Assembly: GCA_047974625.1 (NCBI GenBank)
Contig: JBKECK010000114.1
Coordinates: 1 to 64,000, forward strand
Origin: CADEDH01 sp047974625
Lineage (GTDB): Bacteria; Actinomycetota; Acidimicrobiia; Acidimicrobiales; SZUA-35
DNA length: 64,000 bases
Reading direction: 5' to 3'
Below, one piece after another: positions 40,957 to 48,895 of this stretch (position 1 is its first letter; each line of letters begins with the position of its first letter). The translations under genes were made by a program, and so were the position numbers. The notes beneath the pieces are model-generated. The model worked only from the letters and a program-made list of their open reading frames with translations, did no database searches and was not told where the DNA came from.

Positions 40957-41027
40957 TCAACGGGCCCGGCACCGGCGCCGACCGGCCCCCGGGCCCGGCC
41001 CGGAACCCCGACGGAACCGATCCGCGG

Positions 41028-41621
41028 GTGGCCCGAACCCGCGAACAGGTGATCGCCGCCGCCGTCGAACAGCTGGTCGACGTCGGTTTCGACCGGCTGT
41101 CCATCGACGCCCTGGCGGCGCGCAGCGGGGTGGCACGCAGCACGATCTACCGGAACTGGCCGGATCGGAGCGTCCTGCTGGCCGAGGCCTACCTCCGGAT
41201 CCAGGGGTGCGGGCTGGAACCCGTGGTCGCCTCCGGCGATCTGGCCGCCGACCTGCGACGGCACGGCGCCCGGTTGGTAGCCCGACTCACCAGCGACGCC
41301 TGGCAGCAGACGGTGCCCAGCCTGATCAGCGGGGCGGCCCGCAACGAGACCATCGGGGCCCTGGCGGCTGGGTTTTCCGCCGACCGGCGTCGGGAACTGC
41401 GTCAGGTCTTCACCGCGGCCGAGGCCAGCGGGCGGTTGAGCTACCCGGAACGGATCGACAGTGCCATCGAACGGTTCGTCGGCCCGTTCTTCTACCGGCG
41501 GATGGTGGCCCGGGCCGACCTCGACGACGGATTCGTGACCGACCAGGTCGAGGCCACCCTCCAACAGGTCGGATGGGTGGAGGGACCCCCCCCCCATCCG
41601 ACCTGTTGGAGGGCGACCTGA
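41028..41621 (+). CDS. TetR-family regulator with altered C-terminus
   Basis: This 197-aa regulator has an N-terminal helix-turn-helix (QVIAAAVEQLVDVGFDRLS, then IDALAARSGVARSTIYRNW) and a TetR_C-type C-terminal half (RFVGPFFYRRMV). The last residues, GWVEGPPPHPTCWRAT, are encoded by a 21-bp perfect inverted repeat and a C-run. TetR proteins of this class normally end soon after LQQVG, so the tail is probably created by the hairpin. It likely represses the MFS gene upstream and itself. GTG 41028 is the first start of the matching region. Confidence 0.85.
   Translation: MARTREQVIAAAVEQLVDVGFDRLSIDALAARSGVARSTIYRNWPDRSVLLAEAYLRIQGCGLEPVVASGDLAADLRRHGARLVARLTSDAWQQTVPSLISGAARNETIGALAAGFSADRRRELRQVFTAAEASGRLSYPERIDSAIERFVGPFFYRRMVARADLDDGFVTDQVEATLQQVGWVEGPPPHPTCWRAT
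41557..41613. repeat. 21-bp perfect inverted repeat over the end of tetR
   Basis: Left arm 41557-41577 and right arm 41593-41613 are exact complements, with a 15-base loop containing a run of Cs. The left arm is coding sequence (LQQVGW region); the right arm crosses towards the stop at 41621. It is a strong hairpin, either a terminator or the scar of an inverted duplication. Confidence 0.85.
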
Positions 41622-41679
41622 CCACAGGCCGGGCCCGGCCCGTCTGGCCCCGGCGCGTGCGGTCCGGCACACTCCGGAG

Positions 41680-42324
41680 ATGGACTTCGACCTCCACCAG
41701 ATCGACACCCTGCTCACCACCACCCGGGCCGTCCGCAAGCGCCTCGACCTCGAACGGGAGGTTCCCGACGACGTCCTGCTGGAGTGCCTGCGGCTCGCCG
41801 TGCAGGCGCCGACGGGGTCGAACCGGCAGGGGTGGCGCTGGCTGTTCGTACGCGATCCGGCCACCAAGGCGGCCCTGGCCGACATGTACAACCGGGCCGG
41901 CCGCAGCTATCTGGAGGAGTCGGCCAAGACGGTCGAGGACGGGTCCCAGACCGGTCGGGTCATGGATTCCGCCCTCTACCTCGCCGACCACATGGCCGAG
42001 GTCCCCGTCCTGCTCATCCCGCTAATCGTCGGCCGGGTGGAGGACAACGCGGGTATGGGGGCCGGGCTGTTCGGGTCGATCTTCCCCGCCGTGTGGAGCT
42101 ACCAGCTGGCGCTCCGTAGCCGTGGCCTCGGTAGCTGCCTGACCACCCTCCACCTGGCCCACGAACAGGAAGCGGCCGAGCTGCTCGGCATCCCGGCCCA
42201 CATGACCCAGGCCGGGCTCCTGCCCGTGGCCTACACCCGGGGCACCGACTTCAAGCCCGCCTCCCGGCCGCCGGTGGAGGAGATCGCCTACCTCGACGGC
42301 TACAAGCAGCCCTTCGGCTCCTAG
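41680..42324 (+). CDS. Nitroreductase-family flavin oxidoreductase
   Basis: This 214-aa protein has the nitroreductase FMN motifs: TTRAVRKRLDLEREV at the N-terminus, APTGSNRQGWRW and the late SRGLGSCLTTLH with LLPVAYTRG. These homodimeric enzymes use NAD(P)H and FMN to reduce nitro, quinone or other electrophilic compounds. Its ATG has GGAG directly before it, too close to serve well. No genetic partner is obvious. Confidence 0.88.
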   Translation: MDFDLHQIDTLLTTTRAVRKRLDLEREVPDDVLLECLRLAVQAPTGSNRQGWRWLFVRDPATKAALADMYNRAGRSYLEESAKTVEDGSQTGRVMDSALYLADHMAEVPVLLIPLIVGRVEDNAGMGAGLFGSIFPAVWSYQLALRSRGLGSCLTTLHLAHEQEAAELLGIPAHMTQAGLLPVAYTRGTDFKPASRPPVEEIAYLDGYKQPFGS

Positions 42325-42536
42325 CCGGACCGTCGGGCGATCCCGGGGTGGGGGGACCGGCGGTGGGTCCGGTCACGGGCGCCTCCCGCCGGGGCCGGCG
42401 AGCCTTGTTGGCCGAGCATCGTGGACCTTGGCGGTTGTGTCGGCTGGAATGGTGGTGATGTCCAAACCCGTCTCCACGCTGCCGGTGCCGCCGGCGGCGC
42501 CCGTCGTGGTCCCTCGATGGCCGGGATGATCCGACC

Positions 42537-44486
42537 GTGACGGGGCCGGCGGAGGAGGCGATTCGCCGCCGGTTCGGACCGGTGATCGACCAGTTGGGCG
42601 AGGTGCTGGGTGATGGCGGCCTGCCCACGGCCAGTTCCAGCGCCTTCCGGTTCGTCGTCGACGATCGCGCCCGGCGGGACCAGGCCGACGTGAGCGCCGT
42701 GGCCGCCTCCATCGGGGTCGTGATGCGGGCCGTCACCGACCAACCGGTCGACGAGGCCCTCCTCCCGGTGGTCGTCGGCGACGCCACCGGGGGTTTCCCG
42801 GCCGCCACCGCGGCCCGCGAGCTGGCCGTCCGGGCCGGCCAGGCCCTGAGGCGGGGCTGGGACAGGGAGGCCACCCGCCTCTACGTCGAGGCGGCCGAGC
42901 GACTCCACACCGATCCGATCCTGTGGTTCGGGGCCGGCCTCGCCGCCAGTCACCGCGAGCCGGCCACCGCCGTCGACTACTTCCTCGACGCCAGCCGGTT
43001 CCTCGAACCCGACGACCCCGGCGCCGCCGCCTACGCCGCCATCCTGGCCGCGGTGGTGGCCGAGGACTCCGGCGACGTGCGCCGCGCCCGGCGCCTGCTC
43101 CGGGAGCGCTCGGCCGCGCTGCCCCGCCCGTGCCCGGCCCTCACCCTCCATCTGGCCCGGCTCGGTCCACCCCGCCTCCCCGAGCTGGGGGCCGCCCTGT
43201 TCGCCGATCCGATGGTCGAGGCCGACCTGGCCGCACTGGGCCTCGACCGGGACGGCACCGTCGGGGATCAGCGCCGCCGGCGCACCGAGCGGGAGATCGG
43301 CCAGCTCAACCAGGCCATCGAGGAGCTGTACCGCCTGGCCGGAACCGGGGACGCCGACGGGCCGGTGGGGCCTGGGCCTGCCGACGGCGGTACCGCCCGT
43401 CCGGGCCGGACCGTCGACGACGAACCCCGGGACAATGAACCCCGGGACAATGAACCCCGGGACACTGAACCCCGGGACACTGAACCCCGGGACAATGATC
43501 CCCGGGACAATGAACCCGGGGACCGGGCCCGCCCCGTCGACGCCGACTTGGATCTCGATGCCATTGGTGACGACGTCACCCGCGCCCTCGACCGGACCCA
43601 GCACGCCGCACCGTCCGGCACCGCACCGTCCGGCACCGCACCGTCCGGCACCGCACCGCCCGGCACCGCACCGCCCGGCACCGCACCGTCCCGCCGACCG
43701 ATGGCGGTGGCCTCCCCGCGGCGCCGCCCCACCCTCCAGGTGGCCCCCGGACCGGATCCCGCCCCGGACGGCCAGCCGTCGGCGGGCCCGGGAGCCGAGC
43801 GTGGGGCCGACGACCGGGACGGGCCGCCGACGACCACCCCCACCGGGCGACGCTGGCCGGTGCTCGAGGCGGAGGCCGACCTGTGGCAACAGGTGGATCA
43901 CTGCCGGCAGGCGATGACGGCGGCCCGGGCCTCGAGCCAGGCCCGCCAGGCCGTCCTGGCCGGAAAGCGGCAGCTCCTCGCCCACCTCCGGCGCACCGCC
44001 GACGGCGACATTAGCCGATCGGCGGCCAATCAGGCCGTGGCCTGGAACCTGATCACGGTGGGGGCGATGCTGGTCGTCGCCATCCTGGCCCGGATGCTCA
44101 TCGGCCTGGCCTGGTGGCTCAGCGGCCCCGTCAAGCTCCTAGCGGTGGCCCTGCTGATCGCCCTGGCCGCCTGGGCGGCCCAGCAGGTGTGGTCGGTGTT
44201 CTCCGAGTTCCGCCACTACCGGCTGGCCCGCCTCGTCCGCCCGGATGTGGCCCGGGTGGAGCGGGAGATCTCCCGGCTGGAGGCCGCGTACGCCTCGGTG
44301 GACGAGCGGATCGACCGGGCCGTGCAGCACGCCGAGAAGCGGATCAACCAGATCGCCGCCAGCCGGCAGGTCATCGTCCCCCGCCGTCCCACCGCGGTGC
44401 CGGCTCCGAGGGGCGAGCGGATGAGACGTGGCCGCGACGGGCCCCCGGGCGACGACGCCCCGGCCGAGGAGCCGACCGTGCCGTGA
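42537..44486 (+). CDS. Large membrane protein of unknown function with repeat tracts
   Basis: This 649-aa protein has an N-terminal helical region with a TPR-like stretch (ATRLYVEAAERLHTDPILWFGAGLAASH, marked by its ends ATRLYVEA and GLAASH). A Pro/Asp/Gly-rich middle includes two in-frame 15-bp repeat tracts (EPRDN and PSGTA units). Near the C-terminus are two membrane helices (LITVGAMLVVAILARMLI, LLAVALLIALAAWAAQQV) flanked by coiled-coil-like helices (VEREISRLEAAYASVDERID). I recognise no family. It could be an envelope or scaffold protein. The start is a GTG with a weak GATGAT box six bases upstream. Confidence 0.6.
   Translation: MTGPAEEAIRRRFGPVIDQLGEVLGDGGLPTASSSAFRFVVDDRARRDQADVSAVAASIGVVMRAVTDQPVDEALLPVVVGDATGGFPAATAARELAVRAGQALRRGWDREATRLYVEAAERLHTDPILWFGAGLAASHREPATAVDYFLDASRFLEPDDPGAAAYAAILAAVVAEDSGDVRRARRLLRERSAALPRPCPALTLHLARLGPPRLPELGAALFADPMVEADLAALGLDRDGTVGDQRRRRTEREIGQLNQAIEELYRLAGTGDADGPVGPGPADGGTARPGRTVDDEPRDNEPRDNEPRDTEPRDTEPRDNDPRDNEPGDRARPVDADLDLDAIGDDVTRALDRTQHAAPSGTAPSGTAPSGTAPPGTAPPGTAPSRRPMAVASPRRRPTLQVAPGPDPAPDGQPSAGPGAERGADDRDGPPTTTPTGRRWPVLEAEADLWQQVDHCRQAMTAARASSQARQAVLAGKRQLLAHLRRTADGDISRSAANQAVAWNLITVGAMLVVAILARMLIGLAWWLSGPVKLLAVALLIALAAWAAQQVWSVFSEFRHYRLARLVRPDVARVEREISRLEAAYASVDERIDRAVQHAEKRINQIAASRQVIVPRRPTAVPAPRGERMRRGRDGPPGDDAPAEEPTVP
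43422..43526 (+). repeat. In-frame 15-bp tandem repeat, six copies plus partial (EPRDN)
   Basis: Units of GAACCCCGGGACAAT start every 15 bases from 43422 to 43497, with a degraded seventh at 43512. They encode EPRDN/EPRDT/DPRDN. Confidence 0.9.
43611..43685 (+). repeat. In-frame 15-bp tandem repeat, five copies (PSGTA)
   Basis: Units of CCGTCCGGCACCGCA (three) and CCGCCCGGCACCGCA (two) encode PSGTA/PPGTA, 100 bases downstream of the EPRDN tract in the same gene. Confidence 0.9.
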
Positions 44487-44521
44487 CCTGGCCCCCTCCG
44501 CCCGGCTCCTTACGGTCGGAC

Positions 44522-44584
44522 GAACACGAGGCGATCTGACGAACACGAGACGGTCGGCCCGAACACGAGACGGTCGGCCCGAAC
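44522..44584 (+). repeat. 20-bp tandem repeat before the SRAP gene
   Basis: GAACACGAGACGGTCGGCCC occurs at 44541 and 44561, with partial copies at 44522 and 44581. The array ends four bases before the TAGCGT promoter box. The unit length is not divisible by three. Confidence 0.75.
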
Positions 44585-44587
44585 CAT

Positions 44588-44600
44588 TAGCGTGGAGGCC
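44588..44600 (+). promoter_or_regulatory. Leaderless -10 box for the SRAP gene
   Basis: TAGCGT (44588-44593) ends seven bases before the GTG at 44601. This supports the start that places the catalytic Cys at position 2. Confidence 0.5.
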
Positions 44601-45344
44601 GTGTGTGGTCGTTTCGTGTCGGTGTCGAGCCCCGATGAGCTGGCCGGGTACTTCGAGGCTGAGATCTCCGACCACGTCCTCGGCCCCAACGGGCTGGAGC
44701 CGAACTACAACGTGGCTCCCACCGACGGGGTGTACGCCGTCCGGGTCCGGGACGGTCACCGCGAATTGACGGAGCTCCGGTGGGGTCTCGTTCCCTACTG
44801 GGCCAAGGACCGCAGGATCGGGGCCCGGATGATCAACGCCCGCTCGGAGACGGTGTTCACCAAACCGGCGTTCCGCGGGGCGGTGCACCGCCACCGCTGC
44901 CTGATCCCCGCCGACGGCTTCTACGAATGGGCCGAGGTGGCCGGCCACCGGACCAAGCAGCCCTACTTCATCCACCATCGCGACGACGACCCCCTGGTGT
45001 TCGCCGGGGTGTGGGACCGTTGGCGGCCCCGCCCCGACCCGGCCACCCCGGCCGGCGACGGGGACGAACCCCCGGCCGTGCTGGAGACCTGCGCCGTGAT
45101 CACCTGCCCGGCCAACACCACCATGGCCCCCGTCCACGACCGGATGCCCGTCCTGCTCACCCCCGACCGGTGGGACCGCTGGATCGCCCCGACCGACGAT
45201 CCCGAGGCCCTCGCCGACCTGCTGGTGCCGGCCCCCGACGGGGTCCTCACCCTGCGGCCGGTGACCACCCGGGTGAACAGCGTCCGGAACAACGGGTCCG
45301 GACTGCTCGACGCCGAGCCCCGCCCGCTCCAGCCCGTATCGTGA
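44601..45344 (+). CDS. SRAP/YedK-family abasic-site protein (HMCES-like)
   Basis: This 247-aa protein begins (M)CGRFVSVSS. Cys2 becomes the N-terminal nucleophile after Met removal and makes a thiazolidine bond with abasic sites in single-stranded DNA. The other key residues are there: Asn in NYNVAPT, Glu in GFYEW and His in APVHDRMP. I start at the GTG at 44601, not nine bases upstream, because only this start puts Cys at position 2. A short loop (RPDPATPAGDGDEPP) is longer than usual. It shields abasic sites at replication forks. Confidence 0.88.
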   Translation: MCGRFVSVSSPDELAGYFEAEISDHVLGPNGLEPNYNVAPTDGVYAVRVRDGHRELTELRWGLVPYWAKDRRIGARMINARSETVFTKPAFRGAVHRHRCLIPADGFYEWAEVAGHRTKQPYFIHHRDDDPLVFAGVWDRWRPRPDPATPAGDGDEPPAVLETCAVITCPANTTMAPVHDRMPVLLTPDRWDRWIAPTDDPEALADLLVPAPDGVLTLRPVTTRVNSVRNNGSGLLDAEPRPLQPVS

Positions 45345-45351
45345 ACCCGAC

Positions 45352-46836
45352 GTGAGTGAGCTACCTGTCCGCCGGCGCCTCGATCGGACCCTGGTGCGGG
45401 CCCAGGCCCGCCTGGAGGCCGGCAACGGTGATCGTTTCATCCCGTTTGCCGTCACCCTCGGGCTCGCCGCTGTGCTCGCCTCGGCCGGCCTGGCCCGGGT
45501 CGAGTCCCTGGCCACCGGGGTCGACCTGGCCGGTTACAGCCAGGCACTGTGGCTGCTCGGCCGGGGCAACCGACCGGAGGCCTCGCTGTTCGGGTCCGGC
45601 GTCCACCTGCTAGAGCTCCACTGGTCGTTCGTGCTGTATCCGCTCGCCCTGGTGGGTCGCCTGACCGATCCGGCCCGCCTGCTCATGGTCACCCAGGCGG
45701 TCGCCCTGTCGGCCACGGTGCTCCCCCTGTGGTGGTTGGCCCGGCGGGTGGCCAAGCTCCGCATCGGGGCCGCCACCGCCGTGGTCCTCACCTTCGCCCT
45801 CCACCCGGCCACCCACGCCCTCGGTACTGCCGATTTCCAGCCCGAGGCGATGGCCGTGCCCGCCATCGTGGCCATGGCCTACTTCGGGGCCACCCGCAAA
45901 TGGGTGGGCTACTGGCTGTGCATCGCGCTGGCCCTCGCCTGCCGGGCCGATCTTGGTCTGGCCATCGGCCTGTGGGGGTTCGTGGTGCTCGGCAACCGTC
46001 ACCGCACCGTGGCCCTGTGGACGCTCGGGATCGGGTTCGTCTGGTCGCTCGGGTTGCTCATGGTGCTCCAGCCCCTGGTCTCCGACGGGGGCATGGTGGT
46101 CGGATCGTTCGGGATCGACGGATCGTCGCTCAGCGACCAGCTCCTCACCTCGGCCCGCAGCCCGGTGGAGACCATCCAGGCCCTGCTCGACCGGGAGAAC
46201 ATCGAACTGCTGGTGGCCCTCCTCGCCCCCCTCATCTTTCTCCCCCTGCTGTCCCTCCGGCACCTCGTGCCCGCCTTGCCGCTCGCCGTCATCTACCTGA
46301 TCGCCGACATCCCGGTGCTGGGCACCGAGGTGGAGCGGGCGGCCATGCTGCTGGCGTTCATGATCATCGCCGCCCCCATGGCCCTCAACCGGCTGGGGAA
46401 CATGGGGGTCGACCGCGTCTTCCTGGACGTCCGGATCCTCACCACCCTGCTGGCCGCGGCGGTGCTCACCTCGGTGGCCAGTTCCCCCATCTCCCCCTAC
46501 GAGCGGCCCTGGCAGTGGGGTCGCCTCGACGCCACCGACGAGGCGATCCTGGCCGCGGTGGCGATGCTCGACGACGAGACCCCGGTGCGGGCGTCGCCGT
46601 CCGCCCTGGTCAGCCTGTCCGAGCGGCCCTGGCTGTTCACCCTCGACCCGGACGCGGTGCCCACCGCCGCTCAGGCCGCATTCCCCGGCTTCACCCGGGC
46701 CGTGCTCCTGGTGGAACGGGAGATACCGGAGTGGAGCGACGTCGAACGGCTGCGGTTCGACCGGGGCATGGAGTCCCTCGGCTTCGAGGTCGTCCTGGAC
46801 GACCCGGCCGGTGTCACCCTCTACACACGATCCTGA
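45352..46836 (+). CDS. DUF2079 membrane protein
   Basis: This 494-aa protein has about ten membrane helices. It carries the typical DUF2079 features: DLAGYSQALWLLGRG after the first helix, HWSFVLYPLAL with the conserved His/Trp, LHPATHALGTADFQPEAMAVP and a C-terminal soluble domain. The fold resembles GT-C glycosyltransferases, but no activity is established. It starts seven bases after the SRAP stop and overlaps the next gene by one base (TGATG), so it is probably cotranscribed with the CDP-alcohol phosphatidyltransferase. A role in envelope glycolipid formation is possible. Confidence 0.8.
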   Translation: MSELPVRRRLDRTLVRAQARLEAGNGDRFIPFAVTLGLAAVLASAGLARVESLATGVDLAGYSQALWLLGRGNRPEASLFGSGVHLLELHWSFVLYPLALVGRLTDPARLLMVTQAVALSATVLPLWWLARRVAKLRIGAATAVVLTFALHPATHALGTADFQPEAMAVPAIVAMAYFGATRKWVGYWLCIALALACRADLGLAIGLWGFVVLGNRHRTVALWTLGIGFVWSLGLLMVLQPLVSDGGMVVGSFGIDGSSLSDQLLTSARSPVETIQALLDRENIELLVALLAPLIFLPLLSLRHLVPALPLAVIYLIADIPVLGTEVERAAMLLAFMIIAAPMALNRLGNMGVDRVFLDVRILTTLLAAAVLTSVASSPISPYERPWQWGRLDATDEAILAAVAMLDDETPVRASPSALVSLSERPWLFTLDPDAVPTAAQAAFPGFTRAVLLVEREIPEWSDVERLRFDRGMESLGFEVVLDDPAGVTLYTRS

Positions 46837-47432
46837 TGGCTGCCGCCCTTCCGTACCGCCAGCAGGTGTTCACCTGGCCCAACCTGTTCACCCTCATCCG
46901 GCTGCTGTCCATCCCGTTGTTCCTGTGGCTGCTGTTCGGGCGGGAGAACCGGGCGGCCGCGGCCTGGCTGCTGGCCCTGCTCGGCTCCACCGACTGGGTC
47001 GACGGCTGGTTGGCCCGCCGCCTCGACCAGCAGACCGAGCTCGGGGCCATGTTCGATCCGGTGGTGGACCGGTTGCTGTTCTTCGTGGCCGGCCCCGCCC
47101 TCATCGTCGACGGCTCGATCCCCTGGGCGGTGGCCGGGGCCCTGCTGGTCCGCGAGGCCCTGGTGGCAGTGATCGCTCTAGCCCTCGCCATCCGGGGCGC
47201 CCCCCGGCTGCAGGTCACCGGGGAAGGCAAGACGGGCACGTTCCTGCTCATGTTCGCCTTTCCCATGTTCCTCGGGGCCGCCAGCACCCTGTCCTACGCT
47301 CCGGTGCTGCGCTGGTTGGCGTGGCTGTTCGCCCTACCGGGGCTCGGGTACAGCTGGTACTCGCTGCTGGCCCAATATGTGCCCACCGCTTGGCGGGCCC
47401 TCTCGCATCATCCCGGCGACGAGAGCCGGTAA
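46836..47432 (+). CDS. CDP-alcohol phosphatidyltransferase (PgsA-like)
   Basis: This 198-aa membrane protein carries the full active-site motif D-G-x2-A-R-x8-G-x3-D-x3-D in DGWLARRLDQQTELGAMFD plus PVVD. It joins a diacylglycerol moiety from CDP-DAG to an alcohol such as glycerol phosphate or inositol phosphate. TWPNLFTLIRLLSIP at the start is typical of PgsA. The ATG overlaps the upstream stop by one base. In mycobacteria a pgsA gene also lies a few genes before gcvH-garA, which supports conserved order. Confidence 0.88.
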   Translation: MAAALPYRQQVFTWPNLFTLIRLLSIPLFLWLLFGRENRAAAAWLLALLGSTDWVDGWLARRLDQQTELGAMFDPVVDRLLFFVAGPALIVDGSIPWAVAGALLVREALVAVIALALAIRGAPRLQVTGEGKTGTFLLMFAFPMFLGAASTLSYAPVLRWLAWLFALPGLGYSWYSLLAQYVPTAWRALSHHPGDESR

Positions 47433-47442
47433 TGTGACCGCC
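47430..47442 (+). promoter_or_regulatory. Leaderless -10 box for gcvH
   Basis: TAATGT (47430-47435) overlaps the stop region of the phosphatidyltransferase and ends seven bases before the gcvH ATG at 47443. Confidence 0.5.
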
Positions 47443-47826
47443 ATGCAGGCACCGACCGATCTCCGTTATTCGTCCGACCACGAGTGGATCCGGCTGGAAC
47501 AGGACAATCGGGTCCGGCTCGGGATCACCGACTACGCCCAGGACGCCCTGGGCGACGTCGTGTTCATCGAGCTGCCCGAGGTGGGCGCGGTGGTCACCGG
47601 CGGCCAGTCGATCAGTGAGGTCGAGTCGACCAAGTCGGTCTCGAACATCTACGCCCCCGTCAGCGGAGAGGTGGTGGAGATCAACGGTGATCTGGTCGAT
47701 GAACCGGAACGTCTCAACACTGATCCGTACGGAGAAGGGTGGATCTGCGTGATTGAGCTAGGCTCACCAGCCGAGCTCGAGGGGCTGATGGACGCAGCCG
47801 CCTACGTCGAACTCACGGAGGCCTAG
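47443..47826 (+). CDS. gcvH: Glycine cleavage system H protein
   Basis: This 127-aa protein has the H-protein fold: YSSDHEWIRLEQ, RLGITDYAQDALGDVVFIELP, then ESTKSVS with the lipoylated Lys and YAPVSGEVVEIN. The lipoyl arm shuttles the aminomethyl group among the P, T and L proteins. None of those partners is in the window. The ATG at 47443 is chosen because it gives the family-typical start and has a leaderless promoter box. It is followed without a gap by the GarA-like gene, as in mycobacteria. Confidence 0.94.
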   Translation: MQAPTDLRYSSDHEWIRLEQDNRVRLGITDYAQDALGDVVFIELPEVGAVVTGGQSISEVESTKSVSNIYAPVSGEVVEINGDLVDEPERLNTDPYGEGWICVIELGSPAELEGLMDAAAYVELTEA

Positions 47827-48318
47827 TTGTCGGACGCAGTCTGCTCATCCTGCGGTTACCAGAATCCTCTCGGTGCCCGCTTCTGCAGCTCGTGTGGCCA
47901 GCCCCTGAGCCGCCCCGGCGGTCCCGATCACACCACCGCCATGTTCGAGGCGTTATCGATCGAGGCCGAGAACGACGAAGACGCCGCGATCTCCCTCGAG
48001 GACCTGCCCGTCGGGGCCTCGGCCCTCCTGATCGTCCGGCAGGGCCCGAAGCGGGGGTCGAGGATCGGCCTCGACACCGAACTGGTCAGCATCGGTCGAC
48101 ATCCGGAGTCTGACATCTTCCTCGACGACGTGACCGTGTCCCGTCGCCACGCCGAACTGCGGCGGCGGCCGGACGGCTACGAGGTCAGCGACGCGGGGAG
48201 TCTGAACGGCACGTACGTCAACCAATCGCGCGTGGAGCGTCAGCTGCTCGCGGACGGTGACGAGTTGCAGATTGGGAAGTTCAAGCTGGTCTACGTGGCC
48301 CTGCCGGGCACGGAATAG
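47827..48318 (+). CDS. GarA-like FHA protein with N-terminal zinc ribbon
   Basis: This 163-aa protein has a zinc ribbon (Cys6, 9, 20, 23), then DHTTAMF (Thr36, Thr37), then a linker and an FHA domain with SIGRHPESDIFLDDVTVSRRHAEL and GSLNGTYVN. The FHA part is very close in pattern to GarA/OdhI, which bind and regulate 2-oxoglutarate-consuming and glutamate enzymes. The TT-x-x-F pair matches the phosphorylated ETTSVF site of those proteins. GarA and OdhI have no zinc ribbon. Start is TTG, directly after the gcvH stop, so translation is probably coupled. Confidence 0.85.
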   Translation: MSDAVCSSCGYQNPLGARFCSSCGQPLSRPGGPDHTTAMFEALSIEAENDEDAAISLEDLPVGASALLIVRQGPKRGSRIGLDTELVSIGRHPESDIFLDDVTVSRRHAELRRRPDGYEVSDAGSLNGTYVNQSRVERQLLADGDELQIGKFKLVYVALPGTE

Positions 48319-48382
48319 ACCGGACCACCACATCAATGGGAAACGACTTGGGCTGAGCCTGCCCGGGGTCGCCGCCAAGGAG

Positions 48383-48394
48383 TAGGTTTGGGAC
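48383..48394 (+). promoter_or_regulatory. Leaderless -10 box for the bifunctional nuclease gene
   Basis: TAGGTT (48383-48388), six bases, then ATG at 48395. Confidence 0.55.
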
Positions 48395-48895
48395 ATGACG
48401 GTTGAGATGGAGCTGGTAGGCGTACGGGTCCAGATGCCTACCAACAACCCGATCCTGATTCTCCGGGAGACCACCGGCCGTCGGAGGGTGGTACCGATCT
48501 ACATCGGCGGACCGGAGGCGCACGCCATCGATCTGGCCATCTCGGAGACCCCGACGGCGAGGCCGATGACACACGATCTGATGACCGAGGTCATCCACGC
48601 CCTCGGCGCCACCCTGGAGCGGGTGGTCATCACCGAGCTACGGGGCGGCACGTTCTACGCCGAGATGTACCTGCGTGACGCCTCGGGCGGGGTGCAGACC
48701 CTGTCGGCCCGGCCGTCTGATGCGGTGGCCCTGGCCGTCCGGTCCGGTACCCCGATCTTCGCCGAGGAGGCCCTGATCGACGAGGCCGGGATCGTGGAGG
48801 TCGACGAGGACGAGGACGAGGGCGACGAGGAGGAGATGGTGGCCGAGCTGCGCCGCTTCCTCGACGAGGTCAACCCCGAGGACTTCCTGCCCTGA
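48395..48895 (+). CDS. Bifunctional nuclease family protein (DUF151)
   Basis: This 166-aa protein matches the BFN/DUF151 family: MELVGVRVQMPTNNPILILRE, then RRVVPIYIGGPEAHAID, RPMTHDLM and LSARPSDAVALAVR. Family members have been described with RNase and DNase activity, but the physiological role is unclear. The C-terminus is strongly acidic (VDEDEDEGDEEEM). It is the counterpart of Rv1829 in the mycobacterial gcvH-garA neighbourhood. Its last 26 bases overlap the 3' end of the convergent phosphotransferase gene. Confidence 0.88.
   Translation: MTVEMELVGVRVQMPTNNPILILRETTGRRRVVPIYIGGPEAHAIDLAISETPTARPMTHDLMTEVIHALGATLERVVITELRGGTFYAEMYLRDASGGVQTLSARPSDAVALAVRSGTPIFAEEALIDEAGIVEVDEDEDEGDEEEMVAELRRFLDEVNPEDFLP

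Noticed and set aside
43422..43685. CRISPR array
   Set aside because: The repeats are directly adjacent with no spacers, are in frame and encode repeated peptides; no cas genes are present.
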